Assembly: GCA_033239725.1 (NCBI GenBank)
Contig: BTCW01000003.1
Coordinates: forward strand, 5,057,501-5,121,500
Direction of reading: 5' to 3'
From: Echinochloa phyllopogon
Lineage: Eukaryota; Streptophyta; Magnoliopsida; Poales; Poaceae
DNA length: 64,000 nt
Numbering within the stretch: position 1 is the first letter of the stretch; each line of letters opens with the position of its first letter. Shown piece after piece: positions 12,075 to 23,634 of the stretch. Below the pieces are notes generated by a model that saw only the letters and a program-made list of their open reading frames with translations, was not told the origin of the DNA and did not search any database. A program made the translations under genes and the position numbers.

Positions 12075-12751
12075 ATGAGGATGCACACTGCGTGCGCCAA
12101 ATCTAGCTGTCAGAGGGTGTGCAAACATGGAAAATAATTATGAGGCTATGGGAGGGTTGAATAGGATAGACGGCACTGATTTTTTGCATCAATGTTGTGC
12201 TAGTGTTTATTCTCATTGAATATATATCTTCCAACCCCTGTGGGTGAATTTAAATCAAATTGAAGTTGATGGGCAGAAGAAGACAGTTGAACATGCAATT
12301 TGGCTTTTGCACATGGCACCAGGTCGCCAATGAGTTCAACAAGTTGCACCAAATAAGAATAGCATCACCTTATTTGTTTTATGCCCACACTGTTTACGGG
12401 TTAAGTTTGTTAAAAAATCATAAAAAATTACCAGTGAAACACATCATCTCTAATCAAACAAAAATATATCTGGCGAAAGGGGAGATTAGACATAATATGA
12501 TAAGATTTTTCTGTCATTCCTTAAAACCTATACTTTTGTATGTCTAGATGCCAATTTCTTTTCTCTTGACAATACTCAATTACATGACTTATTTCGTTCC
12601 AATAAGGCAAGCCTTTAACCGATAGTTACTCTATGAATATTTAAAAATACTTTCTTATGATTATAATTTATATATGATTTTTTTTGTGGAGCAATCGTTG
12701 GTCAAAGTCTTGTCTTAACAAAATGAAATATGCCTTATAGAAAGTGAATGG

Positions 12752-14785
12752 ATTATAGCATATTGGATTCTACCAGTATGTAGCTGCCATAAGAAAAATG
12801 TACAACATTTTGAAGTAGTAGGCTGAAGTGGATCCAAATGGTGCTAGGGTTCTGTTGGGGCATTACAAGTTATCTCTACATATCACTCATTTTCTCATCA
12901 CCATCCTAAACAATATTCCTGCTGTAGTCTACTCTCATCCGCAATCAGAGTTCAGCTGCAAGCTTCATAATTAAAAATACAGCATAATATACAAGTGCAT
13001 GGGTGCCATACCAACATGCTGGTAGATAAGACATTAGACAAAGGTCGGTGGGTCACTTTCCTAGCCTACTTGCAAACGCACAGTGGGAGACGAGGAGCAT
13101 GATCGGATCGGATGAGTTGTGCAAGATGGGTGATCGGATCGGATGAGTTGTGCAAGATGGGCCACAAGCCCACAACACAGCGGTGTGGACATTCAGTTTC
13201 GTTGCAGAACAGGATATACAGGTGCAGCCGTGCAACCCACTTGTCATGACGGCCAAATGTATTCCGACAAGCGAGAAGCCGCACATAGACGTGATCGACT
13301 AAAAATTTAGATTAACTCTTGATAAGCAATTTCTTCGATTGGATTTAGTGGATTTGAATAATTTTGGACATTATTGGACTAACAATATTTGATTACCCAA
13401 GCAACTCCAAGTATAACTGTTATTGTCTAAAATGTCTAGTCATTAGGTTAATCGATTATAATTAATGTCCGGCTTTTGACATTGGACCTATCCATTTGTT
13501 GATGATCATATTATACATGAAGTAGTATATTGCAAGATTGAGTCATCCCAAACAAATTTTAGTCATTTTCGTTAAACTTTTAGCATGTGAACACAATGTT
13601 TTAATTCTAGGGTATGGCTTTTGCCAATGGGGCACACATATAGATCTAGCTACAACAATTGCCATGAAATAATTGACAATGGGGCCCACAATGAAATCAC
13701 CTCTAACAAATTCTTATCAATTCGCTAAAGTTTTAATTCTAGGGTTCATCAATGGCACATTTAGGCCACAAATAACTACTGTATGCACAAGCAAAGTTAA
13801 TTGACTAATTAAATTTGTTTTGCACCTGGGTGCGTCTGCGTCAAGAAACTATATATGTACGCACTTGCATCACTGGATCGAGATCGAGGTGAAGCTATGG
13901 AGTTATAGCATATTGGATTCTATTTTCTAACAGGATGTAGCTGCCAAGAAATATGTACAACAATTTGGACACGATAATGCATGGCTGAATGGTTTAGTGG
14001 GTCCAAATGGTACTAGGGGATTGTTAGGGCGTAACACTAATATATTCTGCATATCACTCATTTCCTCTCATCATCATCCTAAACTATTCGCCTGGTGTCC
14101 ATCCGCAATCAGAGTTCAGCTGCAAGTATAATATAAAAGTGCACAGTGTGCCAAATCATCAACAGGCTTGCAAGTATATGTAACTCCCCAACCAGCTCGC
14201 GTGCGCACAGACGCACAGTGCGAGGCGAGGAGCACGAGTTGTATGTACGACGAATTAGGAGCGCATTTACGCCGACGAAAACGAGTTTCCCGAGAAGAGA
14301 ATGTGAAGTTTGGTGAAAATATCACATCGAACACTGTAGCGCACTGTAGTACTTTTCGTTTGTCTGTGGTAATCATTGTCATACTATGACCTAACTAGGC
14401 TCAAAAGATTCGTCTCGTCATGTACATCAAAACTATGTACTTAGTTTTTTTATTTACCCATATTTAGTGTTCCATACATGAGAAAAGAGATTTGATGTGA
14501 TAGATGAATAGTGAAGTTTGGAGAGAGAATTTTTGGCTTTTCAAGTAACTAAACAGACATATCTGCGAACATGCATTATTGTCACTGACATGGAGACCTG
14601 CCAGTAAGCAGGAATCACCAGCAAGCAAGCAAGCTAGGAGATGGGATCGGAGAGTTGTACAAGCATGGCGGTGGTGTGGACCTTCCGCGCCGCTCCAAAA
14701 CAGTATAGAGCACCCCACATGTGCAAGACGGGCGCCAGTGTATTCCGACAAGCGAGGATGACGAGCTTGTACCGCACCTACAGCA
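12752..14785. repeat. local duplication (two diverged copies, about 1.1 kb apart)
   Basis: 12752-13290 and 13905-14785 share colinear blocks: 'TTATAGCATATTGGATTCTA', 'ATCCGCAATCAGAGTTCAGC', 'AACGCACAGTG/GACGCACAGTG' with 'CGAGGAGCA', and 'GTATTCCGACAAGCGAG'. The second copy carries an additional MITE (about 14300-14556). Within the first copy a 31-bp unit (GATCGGATCGGATGAGTTGT...) is tandemly doubled at 13101-13162. No coding sequence is seen in either copy. Confidence 0.7.
14300..14556. mobile_element. MITE, same family as the one at 59934-60469
   Basis: It shares long near-identical stretches with the 60-kb copy: 'TTTGGTGAAAATATCACATC', 'ACTGTAGCGC', 'CTAACTAGGCTCAAAAGATT', 'GATTTGATGTGATAGATGAA'. 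It ends in GTAACTAAAC, matching the family's terminal 'GTTTAGTT' inverted repeat. The left end is degenerate. This copy lacks the nested Stowaway present in the other one. Confidence 0.7.
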
Positions 14786-14899
14786 CAATTTCCCCGTACA
14801 TACACACAAATTACATGTGACTTTTACAGCATTAGATTCTATGTTATATCCGTAATTTTGCTGACGTAGCAAGAAAAGAAAGGAGAGAATTTCTCGCCA

Positions 14900-15033
14900 T
14901 GTTCGCTTGGATTATCAGCCACCAGCCAACAGTGTTTTTCTTTCAGCAAAAACCAGCGCCAGCCACCAGCCACCAACCAGTCAGCAGTGTTTTTCTCTCA
15001 GCAAAACCAGCGCCAGCCAACCGAACAGGGCGT
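14900..15033. mobile_element. small MITE-like element with internal doubling
   Basis: It starts GTTCGCTTGG and ends CCGAACAGGGC, weak inverted termini commonly seen bounding short grass elements. Inside, a segment reading 'CAGTGTTTTTCT.TCAGCAAAA.CCAGCGCCAGCCA' is present twice in direct orientation. No coding capacity. Confidence 0.5.
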
Positions 15034-15573
15034 TAGATGAGAGAGTAGTTTTATCCCGACACTTACATGCGCAATTACCTAATATGCATGGCGACACTCA
15101 TCAGAAGCATAATTACTTAGTGTGACTGTTGACAGTGAGACACAAATGGTAACTCACATTGGTACAATAATGTCTATAAACACACGGACGTCGACACATG
15201 CTTACTCCAATAAGCATTGTCGATAGACCGGGCTAATGGCTCCGACACAAGTCCGAGCAGATATATTCCACCACAAGAAATCTAGTAATTGAGCTATGCT
15301 CAGTGAACCGGAAGAGTTGATTCATTTGGTAAACTATGGATTGGATTATGGTAATTTATCCAGATTCACATTGCTAACAAAGTGCAGCCAAATAACATAT
15401 TAACATTCTTACCTAAAACGCACCCAGTTGTCCGCCGGATTTCATGCCAAACACAGAGTTTTAGTCATTTTTGACAATAGGTGGAGAGACATCTAGCTAC
15501 CAAATTTTGGATTTACTAATAAATAGATTGGTTGTGTTTTGTTCAATTTTTTTTTAAAAAAGTTGCATATATA

Positions 15574-15809
15574 CTCTCTCCGTTTCAAAATGTAGGCCGT
15601 TTGATTTTTTCAACCACAAGTTTGACCGCTCGTCTTATTCAAAAAAATAATGAAAATATAGTCAAATTTAAGACATTTTTGAAGATTTTATATCAATGAA
15701 GCAAGACACCACAAAAAATATGATAATTTGCATAAAATTTTGAATAAGACGAGCGAGTCAAACTTGTAGTTGAAAAAGTCAAACGACCTACATTTTGAAA
15801 CGGAGGGAG
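15574..15809. mobile_element. Stowaway MITE with TA target duplication
   Basis: 236 bp bounded by TA on both sides (15572-15573 and 15810-15811). Termini are CTCTCTCCGTTTCAAAATG and its imperfect inverse ending CATTTTGAAACGGAGGGAG. The inverted repeat continues inward for more than 60 bases ('GACCGCTCGTCTTATTCAAA' against 'TTTGAATAAGACGAGCGAGTC'). Confidence 0.9.
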
Positions 15810-15812
15810 TAG

Positions 15813-17450
15813 TTCTCAAGCTAATGATTTGGATTAATATATATATAGTTTTTGTTATATGTAGAATTGAAATACACCATGATTTAACTGCGTCCATCGA
15901 GAAAAGCATCCAATATACTACAGTACCTCTGGTCATCTACATTGACGTTTACGACAATCAATTTGGTTTTATTGTAATATTTTTTTACTGTCTGAAACAT
16001 CGTATAAATTAACATGACCGGACGCAATATATGGTTAATTTTGGATGCATCAAGAAACGGTTAAACTGGTGGGCTCTCCAAATCTGCATAAATCTTATCG
16101 TCTGATCCAATATACATATGTCCATGATTAAGTAGAGCTTGCCCAGAGACAGAGTCAGCAGCGAAGTTTCGTGAATCGTGGAAAAACAGATCGACTAGCA
16201 TGATTATTGATGTGGCCTATGTTGTCATGTGACAATGCCTCCTACAAGCCGCTCTCTGACTCGTCTAACTCTGACAAGACCATATGCCCGCGTCTAGATG
16301 TTCAAGCGCGGCGCGTCGGCGAGCATGCAGTGCCCTAACAGCAAGGTTAAGGTAATCCCCTCCATGCTTGTCTGGGATATACGATGCAAGTTTACAAATA
16401 CTCGTGCAAGCAACCAAACACAACCTAGACAAACAACCCTCGCCTAAGCCTCCTCTAAGTCAAACATTCAAATCTATTGACAATTGGTGCCGTGTCTTTA
16501 GGCACCTAATGTATAGGAGGTGTAGGAAAGGTACATGATTACTGAAACTTTCTAATTCATTAGGTTCCACAGTTGTCCTTAAAAGCCTCCAAAAGGGAGC
16601 CCTTCCAAGTATGCCTTGATGTTCGTCAATATAGGGGCTTTGATGCCCCCTAGTTTCTAAACCAATCACTCAAGTCCAATCATTCTCTATTGTATTTGTG
16701 AGTATAAGATCGTAACCAAGGCTACACTTAATTTTGTTTGAATGATAGTTTCTCAATAACACTTTTATGATGGTGGACCTTTTTTATGAATCTAGACCAA
16801 ATTAATGCAAACTCATGGGGACAAAAGAAAAAAAATTGGCTTGTTTGAGAATAAATATTGAACTAAAACAAAATATTTGTTGAAGTGGGCCAGACAAACA
16901 CATGTTCATTAAAATATCAAGACTGATATAATAAAAAGGCATGCATATGAAAAAGATACGAGTTTCATGCAAATACCAAGAACTGAAATGATTTTAAAAA
17001 ATACACTAACATGAATTATTCTGATGCAGCTAGCAGACTTGGGAACAAACAAAATATAATATTATAATACTAAATTACGGTTTATTTAAAATCACCATAA
17101 AAAAGAAAAGACATACATATTTTTTTAGAATTAGAAAAGGCATACATATACTAACTATCTCGGCCGAACAGAAGAAATCTCGCAGCCCATGAGCAAGAAA
17201 ATTAGGCCTAGAAAGGAACCACGCACCCACCAGGCCTTGGTGGATATACGGCCCAAAACAAAATTTTCCCCGTGGCCTGTTACGTACACATATACCTTGT
17301 AGAAGCAGTTTTGCCATTCACGTTGTTAGAGCCCTTTCATCAAGCAGGTTAATTTCCCTCAAAAAAAATCAAGCAGGTTAATTATCAGGTAGATCAGGAA
17401 TCGGAAAAACACAAGCCCTAAAAAAAGAATAGGAAAAGAAAGCATGTCAT
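15813..17450. other. gene-free AT-rich stretch
   Basis: No gene was recognised. Open frames here are short and carry no familiar motif. One tiny A-tailed insertion with a 16-bp target duplication lies at 17339-17383. Confidence 0.5.
17339..17383 (+). mobile_element. micro retro-insertion with 16-bp target duplication
   Basis: ATCAAGCAGGTTAATT at 17339-17354 and 17368-17383 flanks 13 bases, TCCCTC plus an A-run. Confidence 0.75.
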
Positions 17451-17453
17451 AAG

Positions 17454-17493
17454 TAAAGTAGGAGGAATTAAAATTTTAATTCCTCCTACTTTA
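17454..17493. repeat. perfect 40-bp palindrome
   Basis: Each 20-base arm is the exact reverse complement of the other; the right arm reads TTTTAATTCCTCCTACTTTA and the centre is AAAA/TTTT at 17473/17474. It lies 18 bases beyond the stop codon of the orphan minus-strand exon at 17511-17695. Confidence 0.85.
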
Positions 17494-17510
17494 GCCAATA
17501 ATGTAGGAAA

Positions 17511-17695
17511 TTAAAGACGCATCAAGGATGACTGCTCGGCGATCGGTACGAGTGCGACTGTGCTAGTCTGAGGCCGGTTGACGTCGCTGATCGACGGGCT
17601 GTCCGAAATAAAGATTGGGTGACTGCTAATTTGCTGAAGACTCTCATCCGCGTCCTTCAGCACAGCCATGGCACTGTGAAAAATCAGGATGGAAG
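17511..17695 (-). pseudogene. orphan terminal-exon-like coding fragment, function unknown
   Basis: The minus strand shows a polypyrimidine tract and TGTTGCAG acceptor, then about 60 open codons to TAA. The translation includes MAVLKDADESLQQISSHPIF and ends with AEQSSLMRL. Its balanced composition and normal codon use look coding, unlike its surroundings. No upstream partner exons were found before the next recognisable features, so it is either the last exon of a decayed gene or a captured fragment. I do not recognise the family. Confidence 0.35.
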
Positions 17696-17933
17696 CTGCA
17701 ACACAGAGGAATTTAAAACTTTTTTTTGGTGGAAACTGCTTTAAGCCTGTAATGGCAAGGATGGCTACGTGTCTGTCGCTGCCCAGGGCCCATGTGTAGA
17801 GTGGGGACTCTTATATAGCGCATAGAAGCTATATAAGCATGTTGGCTTCAAAGCCCATTAAAACTGAGAAAAGGCCCAACTAACCAGGATACTCGTGCGT
17901 GTGTATCTTTGCAGTACCGACTTCTCCAGTTCC

Positions 17934-17979
17934 AAGAACTCTCAAACATCATTCTAAAAAAAAAGAACTCTCAAACATC
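17934..17979 (+). mobile_element. micro retro-insertion with 17-bp target duplication
   Basis: AAGAACTCTCAAACATC at 17934-17950 and 17963-17979 flanks 12 bases, ATTCT plus an A-run. Confidence 0.7.
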
Positions 17980-18189
17980 GAAGGCATATTGATAAAAAAA
18001 TTCCAGAAGCTATATAGGTTTTTCGAGTGTAGAGTGAGAGGGGATTCAACACAATATGCCTTTTTATTTTCGATCCAATCACCAAGGCCTGTAAATCTAT
18101 CTAAAAACAAGGTTCAGCGCCAGCTAAACTAAATTGTAATATATGTAATGGCATTCTAAAAATACTTGCACAATAGGGTCTGTAACTCA

Positions 18190-18690
18190 TAAAAGGGCCT
18201 CTAGCCTAGTGGTTACAACACCTGAGCAGCACTCAGTAGACCCAGGTTCGATACCCTGTGCGAGCGAATTAATTGGGTTTAGAATTAAAATATAACAAAA
18301 TAGGTAGGGGCTTCCCCTGCTGACTTCGGTTGAATTAATCGGATTTGGAATAAAAGTATAAAAAATAGGTTGGGGCTTCCCCTTCTGACTTCAATCGAAT
18401 TAATTGGGTTTGAAATAAAAATATAAAAAATAGGTAGGGGCTTCCCCTGCTGACTTCGGTCAAAAAATATAATTAATTGGGTTTGGAATAAAAATATAAA
18501 AAATAGACTGAGGCTTACCTTACTCACTTCGGTAAAAAATATAATTAATTGGGTTTGGAATAAAAATATAAAAAATAGGTTGGGGCCCTGCCGACTTCAG
18601 TCAAAAAAATAGCCAAAAGAATAATTAATTGGGTTTGTAATAAAAATATAAAAAATAGGTGAAGGCTTCCCCTGATGACTTTCGTCAAGA
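18190..18690 (+). mobile_element. tRNA-derived SINE head followed by six tandem ~65-80 bp repeats
   Basis: A pol III internal promoter is visible: box A TAGCCTAGTGG at 18202-18212 and box B GGTTCGATACC at 18245-18255, about 32 bp apart, as in tRNA-like SINEs. It cannot fold as a real tRNA gene. The 3' part is a tandem array of units with core 'AAAAATAGGTAGGGGCTTCC', starting at about 18300 and repeated near 18365, 18430, 18500, 18575 and 18655. The spacing grows from 65 to about 80 bp. Confidence 0.65.
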
Positions 18691-18712
18691 AAAATTGGTC
18701 TATTACTCGGCC

Positions 18713-19445
18713 ACTATGGAGAGCAACAAGTACTGTGTGACAGTACACTACCTGAATAAAACCATTCGAAACATTAATAATATTTTTATACAATGGTGTT
18801 ATTCAATTTGTCAAATTAATTGAGTGTTTAGGTGGGGGCATAAGCCCCCAGGCTGTATTCCCTTCAACAAATGTATCACTTTATTTGTAAATATTTGTAA
18901 TTGTTAATATGTTTTTCTATTGCAATGTTTACGACAGAGATTGTGGACTTGGTAACCTAGTCTCAGAGGCGACTAGGGAGACCGATGCCTTCTACTCGCT
19001 CAAGAACTTTGTTGAGGTAATTATAACTCTCTGTTACACACGATGGAAGATATACACGGGGCCAATATGGAGAGCAATAAGTATTGCGTGTCAGTATACT
19101 ACCTGTCTGAAACCATTCGAAACATTAATGATTAATAATATTTTTTATACAATGGTAGTATACTACCTGTCTGAAACCATTCGAAACATTAATGATTAAT
19201 AATATTTTTTATACAATGGTGTTATTCAATTTGTCAAATTAATCGGGTGTTTAGGTGGGGGCATAAGCCCCCCCGGCCTGTTATCCACTTCAAAAAATGT
19301 ATGACTTTATTTGTAACTGTTTGTAGTTGTTAATATGTTTTCCTATTGCAATGTGTACGACAGAGTTCGTGGACTTGGTAACCTAGTCTCAGAGGCGGCT
19401 AGGGAGACCGACGCCTTCTACTCGCTTAAGGACCTGTTGAGTTAA
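18713..19445 (+). repeat. tandem duplication carrying an exon-like segment
   Basis: 18713-19020 and 19066-19445 are colinear copies sharing 'ATGGAGAGCAA.AAGTA.TG', 'GTTATTCAATTTGTCAAATT', 'GGTGGGGGCATAAGCCCCC' and 'GACTTGGTAACCTAGTCTCA'. Inside the second copy a ~64-bp piece (ACTACCTGTCTGAAACCATT...) is itself doubled. Each copy ends in an ~80-base open segment reading GLGNLVSEA.RETDAFYSLK, preceded by an acceptor-like TACGACAG. In the first copy it is followed by a donor-like GTAATT. This looks like a captured exon; the parent gene was not recognised. Confidence 0.55.
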
Positions 19446-19997
19446 TTCTTAACTAATTTATTCCTGGCCCAACATACTTTCGTTGTCAAATATATATTAT
19501 CGCTCACAAATATATATATATATCATTTATAACAAATTATTATTTAATTTAAAAATCAACCGAATTGTTTATCCTCAACGGCGGCATATATCTGAGAACC
19601 AATGTAATATTTTATATAAATCTCCCTTTTTAATTTCTTGGGGACATTTTCATAATTACAACATTCTCTTTCCTCATCCCTTGCGGGTTTCGCTGCTTGA
19701 TCTTCTACCATCGTCCATTCTCTTGTAATCCCTCCGTTTGGATGCCCCAACGACCTTCTTGCCACCGTTGTTTCGGTGGCGGCACCTTTGCCTCGTTACA
19801 CAGTTGAGCTGCCTCCCTCACGTGGGTCTAGCTGGCATCCATGGCCTTCACTTTAATTCTAACCCCACCGCTAAAATCTTTTTGTGCTGGTAACGGAAAA
19901 CTTTAAATTCATCGTTACACATATAATATAGGTTGGGAAGAAGGAAGATAAACTTTGAATGTCAGAAATTCCTGCTAAAAGTTAACATATCTAGTTA

Positions 19998-20238
19998 GGC
20001 CAGTCTCAGTGGGAGTTTCATGGACAATAAATTGACTGTCATATCAGCATTTTTGATGATGTGATGAAACTCCATGTACATAGTTACCTAGATAACTTGT
20101 GTCTTGCATGTGACCTAGGAAACAACAATTGATGAAACTATACATTGAGAGAGAGGTGTTTCATCCTAATTTCAAACACTTTTAGATGATGTGTCACTCT
20201 AGATAATTGTATCAATGAAATTTCCATTGAGACGGGCC
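19998..20238. mobile_element. MITE with ~25-bp inverted termini
   Basis: The left end GGCCAGTCTCAGTGGGAGTT is the inverse of the right end AATTTCCATTGAGACGGGCC. Flanks are TTA and CTA, compatible with a 3-bp target duplication of the PIF/Harbinger type with one mismatch. A diverged partial relative is at about 39140-39245. Confidence 0.65.
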
Positions 20239-20769
20239 CTAGGGGACAATTAACAATGCAAAAATCACACTACATCTCACACGTACATTGGTGCAGCATA
20301 AATGCAAATAACTCGATCTTGACGCTGTGCCCATTAAAATTTTCAGTTGCAGTTTTTGTTTTTATTACAAGGAAGAGGAAGGGTTGGCCGGGAACAATTA
20401 AGCAACAGTATGTATATTTTGAAACGGAACTAGCTAGCCTAGAATGCAAACGGGATTCACAGGGAAGAATGAAGCTAGCAATGGGAGGAAGCAGAATCCC
20501 AAAAATGGCAAAACGTGAACGAAGGATCCGGGAGAAAAGAGAGGCTGCCTCTCTCTCAAAACCATCGACCACGACAGCGCCATTTCCCTCCATCTCTCTC
20601 TCTCCTCCGATCCTCTCTTGCCCTAGAGAGAGAGGCAGAGGAAGAGAGAGATCCACGCCGGCCGTCTTCTTCCTCCCAAGGCCAGGGAGAGAAATCAACG
20701 ACCGGCGCTGCCACTGAAACGCGACACGCCGTCGTACGTCCTCCGGCCGGCCAAGCGAGGGCCGCGCCG

Positions 20770-23634
20770 ATGGGGAACTGCTGCGTGGCCCGGCCGTCCT
20801 GCAACAAGCGCCGCGGCGGCGGCGGCGTCCGCGGCGCCGGCGCCGGCGCCGGGAACCGTGGAGGGCGCCTGGGCGGCGCCAACGTGCGGTCCTACTCGAC
20901 GCTGTCCTCCGTCACCGACGCGGCGCGTGCGGCGGCGGCGGCGCCGGTGACCGTGCTCGGGGAGGGCCTCGCGGCGGCGGCCAGCGCCGAGGAGCTGCTC
21001 CGGCGGTACCAGCTGGGCGAGGAGCTCGGGCGCGGCGAGTTCGGGCTGACGCGGCGGTGCACGGACTCGGCCACCGGCGAGGTGCTGGCGTGCAAGTCCA
21101 TCAGCAAGCGCAAGCTCCGGAGCAGCGTGGACATCGAGGACGTCCGGCGGGAGGTGGCCATCATGCGCTCCCTGCCGGAGCACGCCAGCGTGGTGCGGCT
21201 GCGCGAGGCGTTCGAGGACGGCGACGCCGTGCACCTCGTCATGGAGGTCTGCGAGGGCGGCGAACTCTTCGACCGCATCGTCTCGCGCGGCCACTACACC
21301 GAGCGCGCCGCCGCCGCCGTCATCCGAACCATCATGGAGGTCGTCCAGGTACGTAACGTTGCGTACTTGCGTTCTACGTTAAGTTGTTGCCTTAATTGCA
21401 CGCTTGCATGTAGGCATGCATGCATTTTGTTTTGTTGTGTTGATTGGAAACAAAATGTTTACTTACATGTGACCAGATTGTGCACATATATATAGCAAAC
21501 AAACAGGAAGGTTTCTAAATAAGATGAAAAACTAATATATATGCTCAGAATTTATATACTCAGAATTTCTTTGGTATGTAGTAGTTTACAGCGCAAACAT
21601 TCAAAATGCGCATGCATCACTTGGCTAGAATCATAGATGTTCTAGACATATAGTAACTCATAAGGAATGGAATCTTGTAAAATTCTTGCGCGCATTCCCC
21701 ACATTGTATATATAAGAAGGTCTGAATCATGTTGACATCTTCCAAAATCTGCTGCAAATTTATGTCTTGCAAATGAAAAAGAAATTTCCAATGTATATTA
21801 CAGTAATTATATTGAGCAAATGTTCCTCTCAATGACTTGGGATTCTCTACGCTTACATCTGGTACATCGATCACCACCTCTTTACAGCATTGCCACAAGC
21901 ACGGCGTCATGCACCGGGACCTCAAGCCTGAGAACTTCCTGTATGCCAACACATCTGAGAACTCCCCTCTAAAGGTTATCGACTTCGGTCTCTCTGTGTG
22001 CTTCAAACCAGGTAGGAAGGAAGTCCAGTCCAGCGCAATTCCAGTTACTTTTACAGGTTTGAAATTCCTTGGAATTTTTTGGCATTATCGAGAGCACTTC
22101 TCTTATTCAGGTGACAGGTTCAGTGAGATCGTTGGATCCCCCTACTACATGGCTCCTGAAGTCCTGAAGAGGAACTATGGACAGGAAATCGACATATGGA
22201 GTGCAGGAGTCATACTCTACATCTTGCTATGTGGTGTCCCACCTTTCTGGGCCGGTAAGTTCATATATATATGTCTGAATTGATGTAAGAATTTAAACAC
22301 AAAATTTTGTCCTGGTTCTACAACTCATTGACTTTCTGATGAACGCTGATCCTTTGCAGAGACTGATGAGGGGATTGCACAGGCTATCATCCGGTCGAAC
22401 CTCGACTTCGAGAGAGAGCCTTGGCCAAAGGTGTCGGAGAATGCAAAAGATCTTGTCAGGAAGATGCTTGATCCGAGCGCCTACTCTCGGTTGACTGCCC
22501 AGCAGGTTCTAGGTTAGTTATTCATTCAATGTTTCCACTTCTAAAAATTGTTTGGCTGAATCTAACCATCATTTATGATCCACAACAATGAAGAACATCC
22601 TTGGATACAGAATGCCAGTGTAGCTCCCAACATTCCTCTTGGAGAAGCAGTGAGGTCCAGACTGAAGCAATTCACTGTCATGAACAAGTTCAAGAAGAAG
22701 GCCCTGCTTGTAAGCTTTCATATCTATGGTCCCGACGTCCCATATCTAAATTTTTGTATACAAGTGTTCTCAAAGACCAAGCTAAACTCTGTACTGTTTA
22801 TAGGTTGTGGCAGAGTACCTACCAACCGAAGAGCTTGAAGCAATCAAGGAGTTGTTCCACATGTTGGACACCAACAAAGACGGGCACTTGACAATTGAAG
22901 AACTCAGGAAGGGACTGCAAACAATAGGGCACAATGTCCATGACACAGACGTGGATATGCTCATGGAAGCTGTGAGATCCTCTTCAGCTTTTTTCCACTT
23001 TGCATTGTGTAGCATTGCTCCATTGATTTAATGGTTAATCAAGTACACATACCTCAGAAAAGTAAACTGGTAAAAAATCTAAATGGCTACTAAGATGCTC
23101 CTGTCTTTGCATACTCTAGGCAGACATAGACGGAAATGGCACCCTGGACTGCAAGGAGTTTGTGACAGTTTCCATTCACCTGAAGAAAATCCGTAGTGAG
23201 GATCACCTGCCCAAGGTATTCAGCTACTTCGACAAGAACGGGAGTGGGTACATCGAGATCGAAGAGTTGAAGGAGGCCCTCTCTCCAAGAGGCGACCAAA
23301 AGGCAATCGACGACATCATCCTGGACGTCGACAAAGACAAGGTTAGGCTAACTAATCCCTGACAAGAACCAGCAAACCATCCAACAACAGATCAATGTAT
23401 TAGGCAAATTCATTGCAGTACTTAACTAGAATGTACATGTTGCAACAGGACGGGAAGATAAGCTATGAAGAATTTGAGTTGATGATGAGAGCTGGAATGG
23501 ACTGGAGGAATACATCGCGGCAGTACTCGAGAGCAGTTTACAACACCCTCAGCCGCAAGATGTTCAAGGACGTGTCCCTGAAGCTTGACATCAACAGTGG
23601 TGCAGTGGCCAAAGAAGAACAAGCGGTTGATTGA
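20770..23634 (+). CDS. calcium-dependent protein kinase (CDPK/CPK), 8 exons
   Basis: A Ser/Thr kinase directly switched on by Ca2+. Exons 20770-21348, 21888-22011, 22111-22254, 22360-22512, 22594-22709, 22804-22971, 23120-23341 and 23449-23634 give 563 residues. The start MGNCC predicts N-myristoylation at Gly2 and palmitoylation at Cys4/Cys5, so membrane association. Residues 1-78 are a variable Gly/Ala-rich region. The kinase domain (about 80-338) has LGRGEFG (86-92), Lys109, HRDLKPEN with Asp204, DFG at 225 and GSPYYMAPEVL. An autoinhibitory junction follows, then four EF-hand loops at 394-405, 430-441, 466-477 and 499-510. EF1 (DTNKDGHLTIEE) and EF4 (DKDKDGKISYEE) are intact. The eight-exon structure and MGNCC start fit plant CDPK group III. 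The exact paralogue was not assigned. Confidence 0.95.

Noticed and set aside
18190..18265. Possible tRNA gene
   Set aside because: Box A and box B are present but the flanks do not pair into acceptor and anticodon stems; better explained as a SINE head.
20556..21294. Antisense frames across CDPK exon 1
   Set aside because: Product of high GC content opposite the conserved kinase exon.
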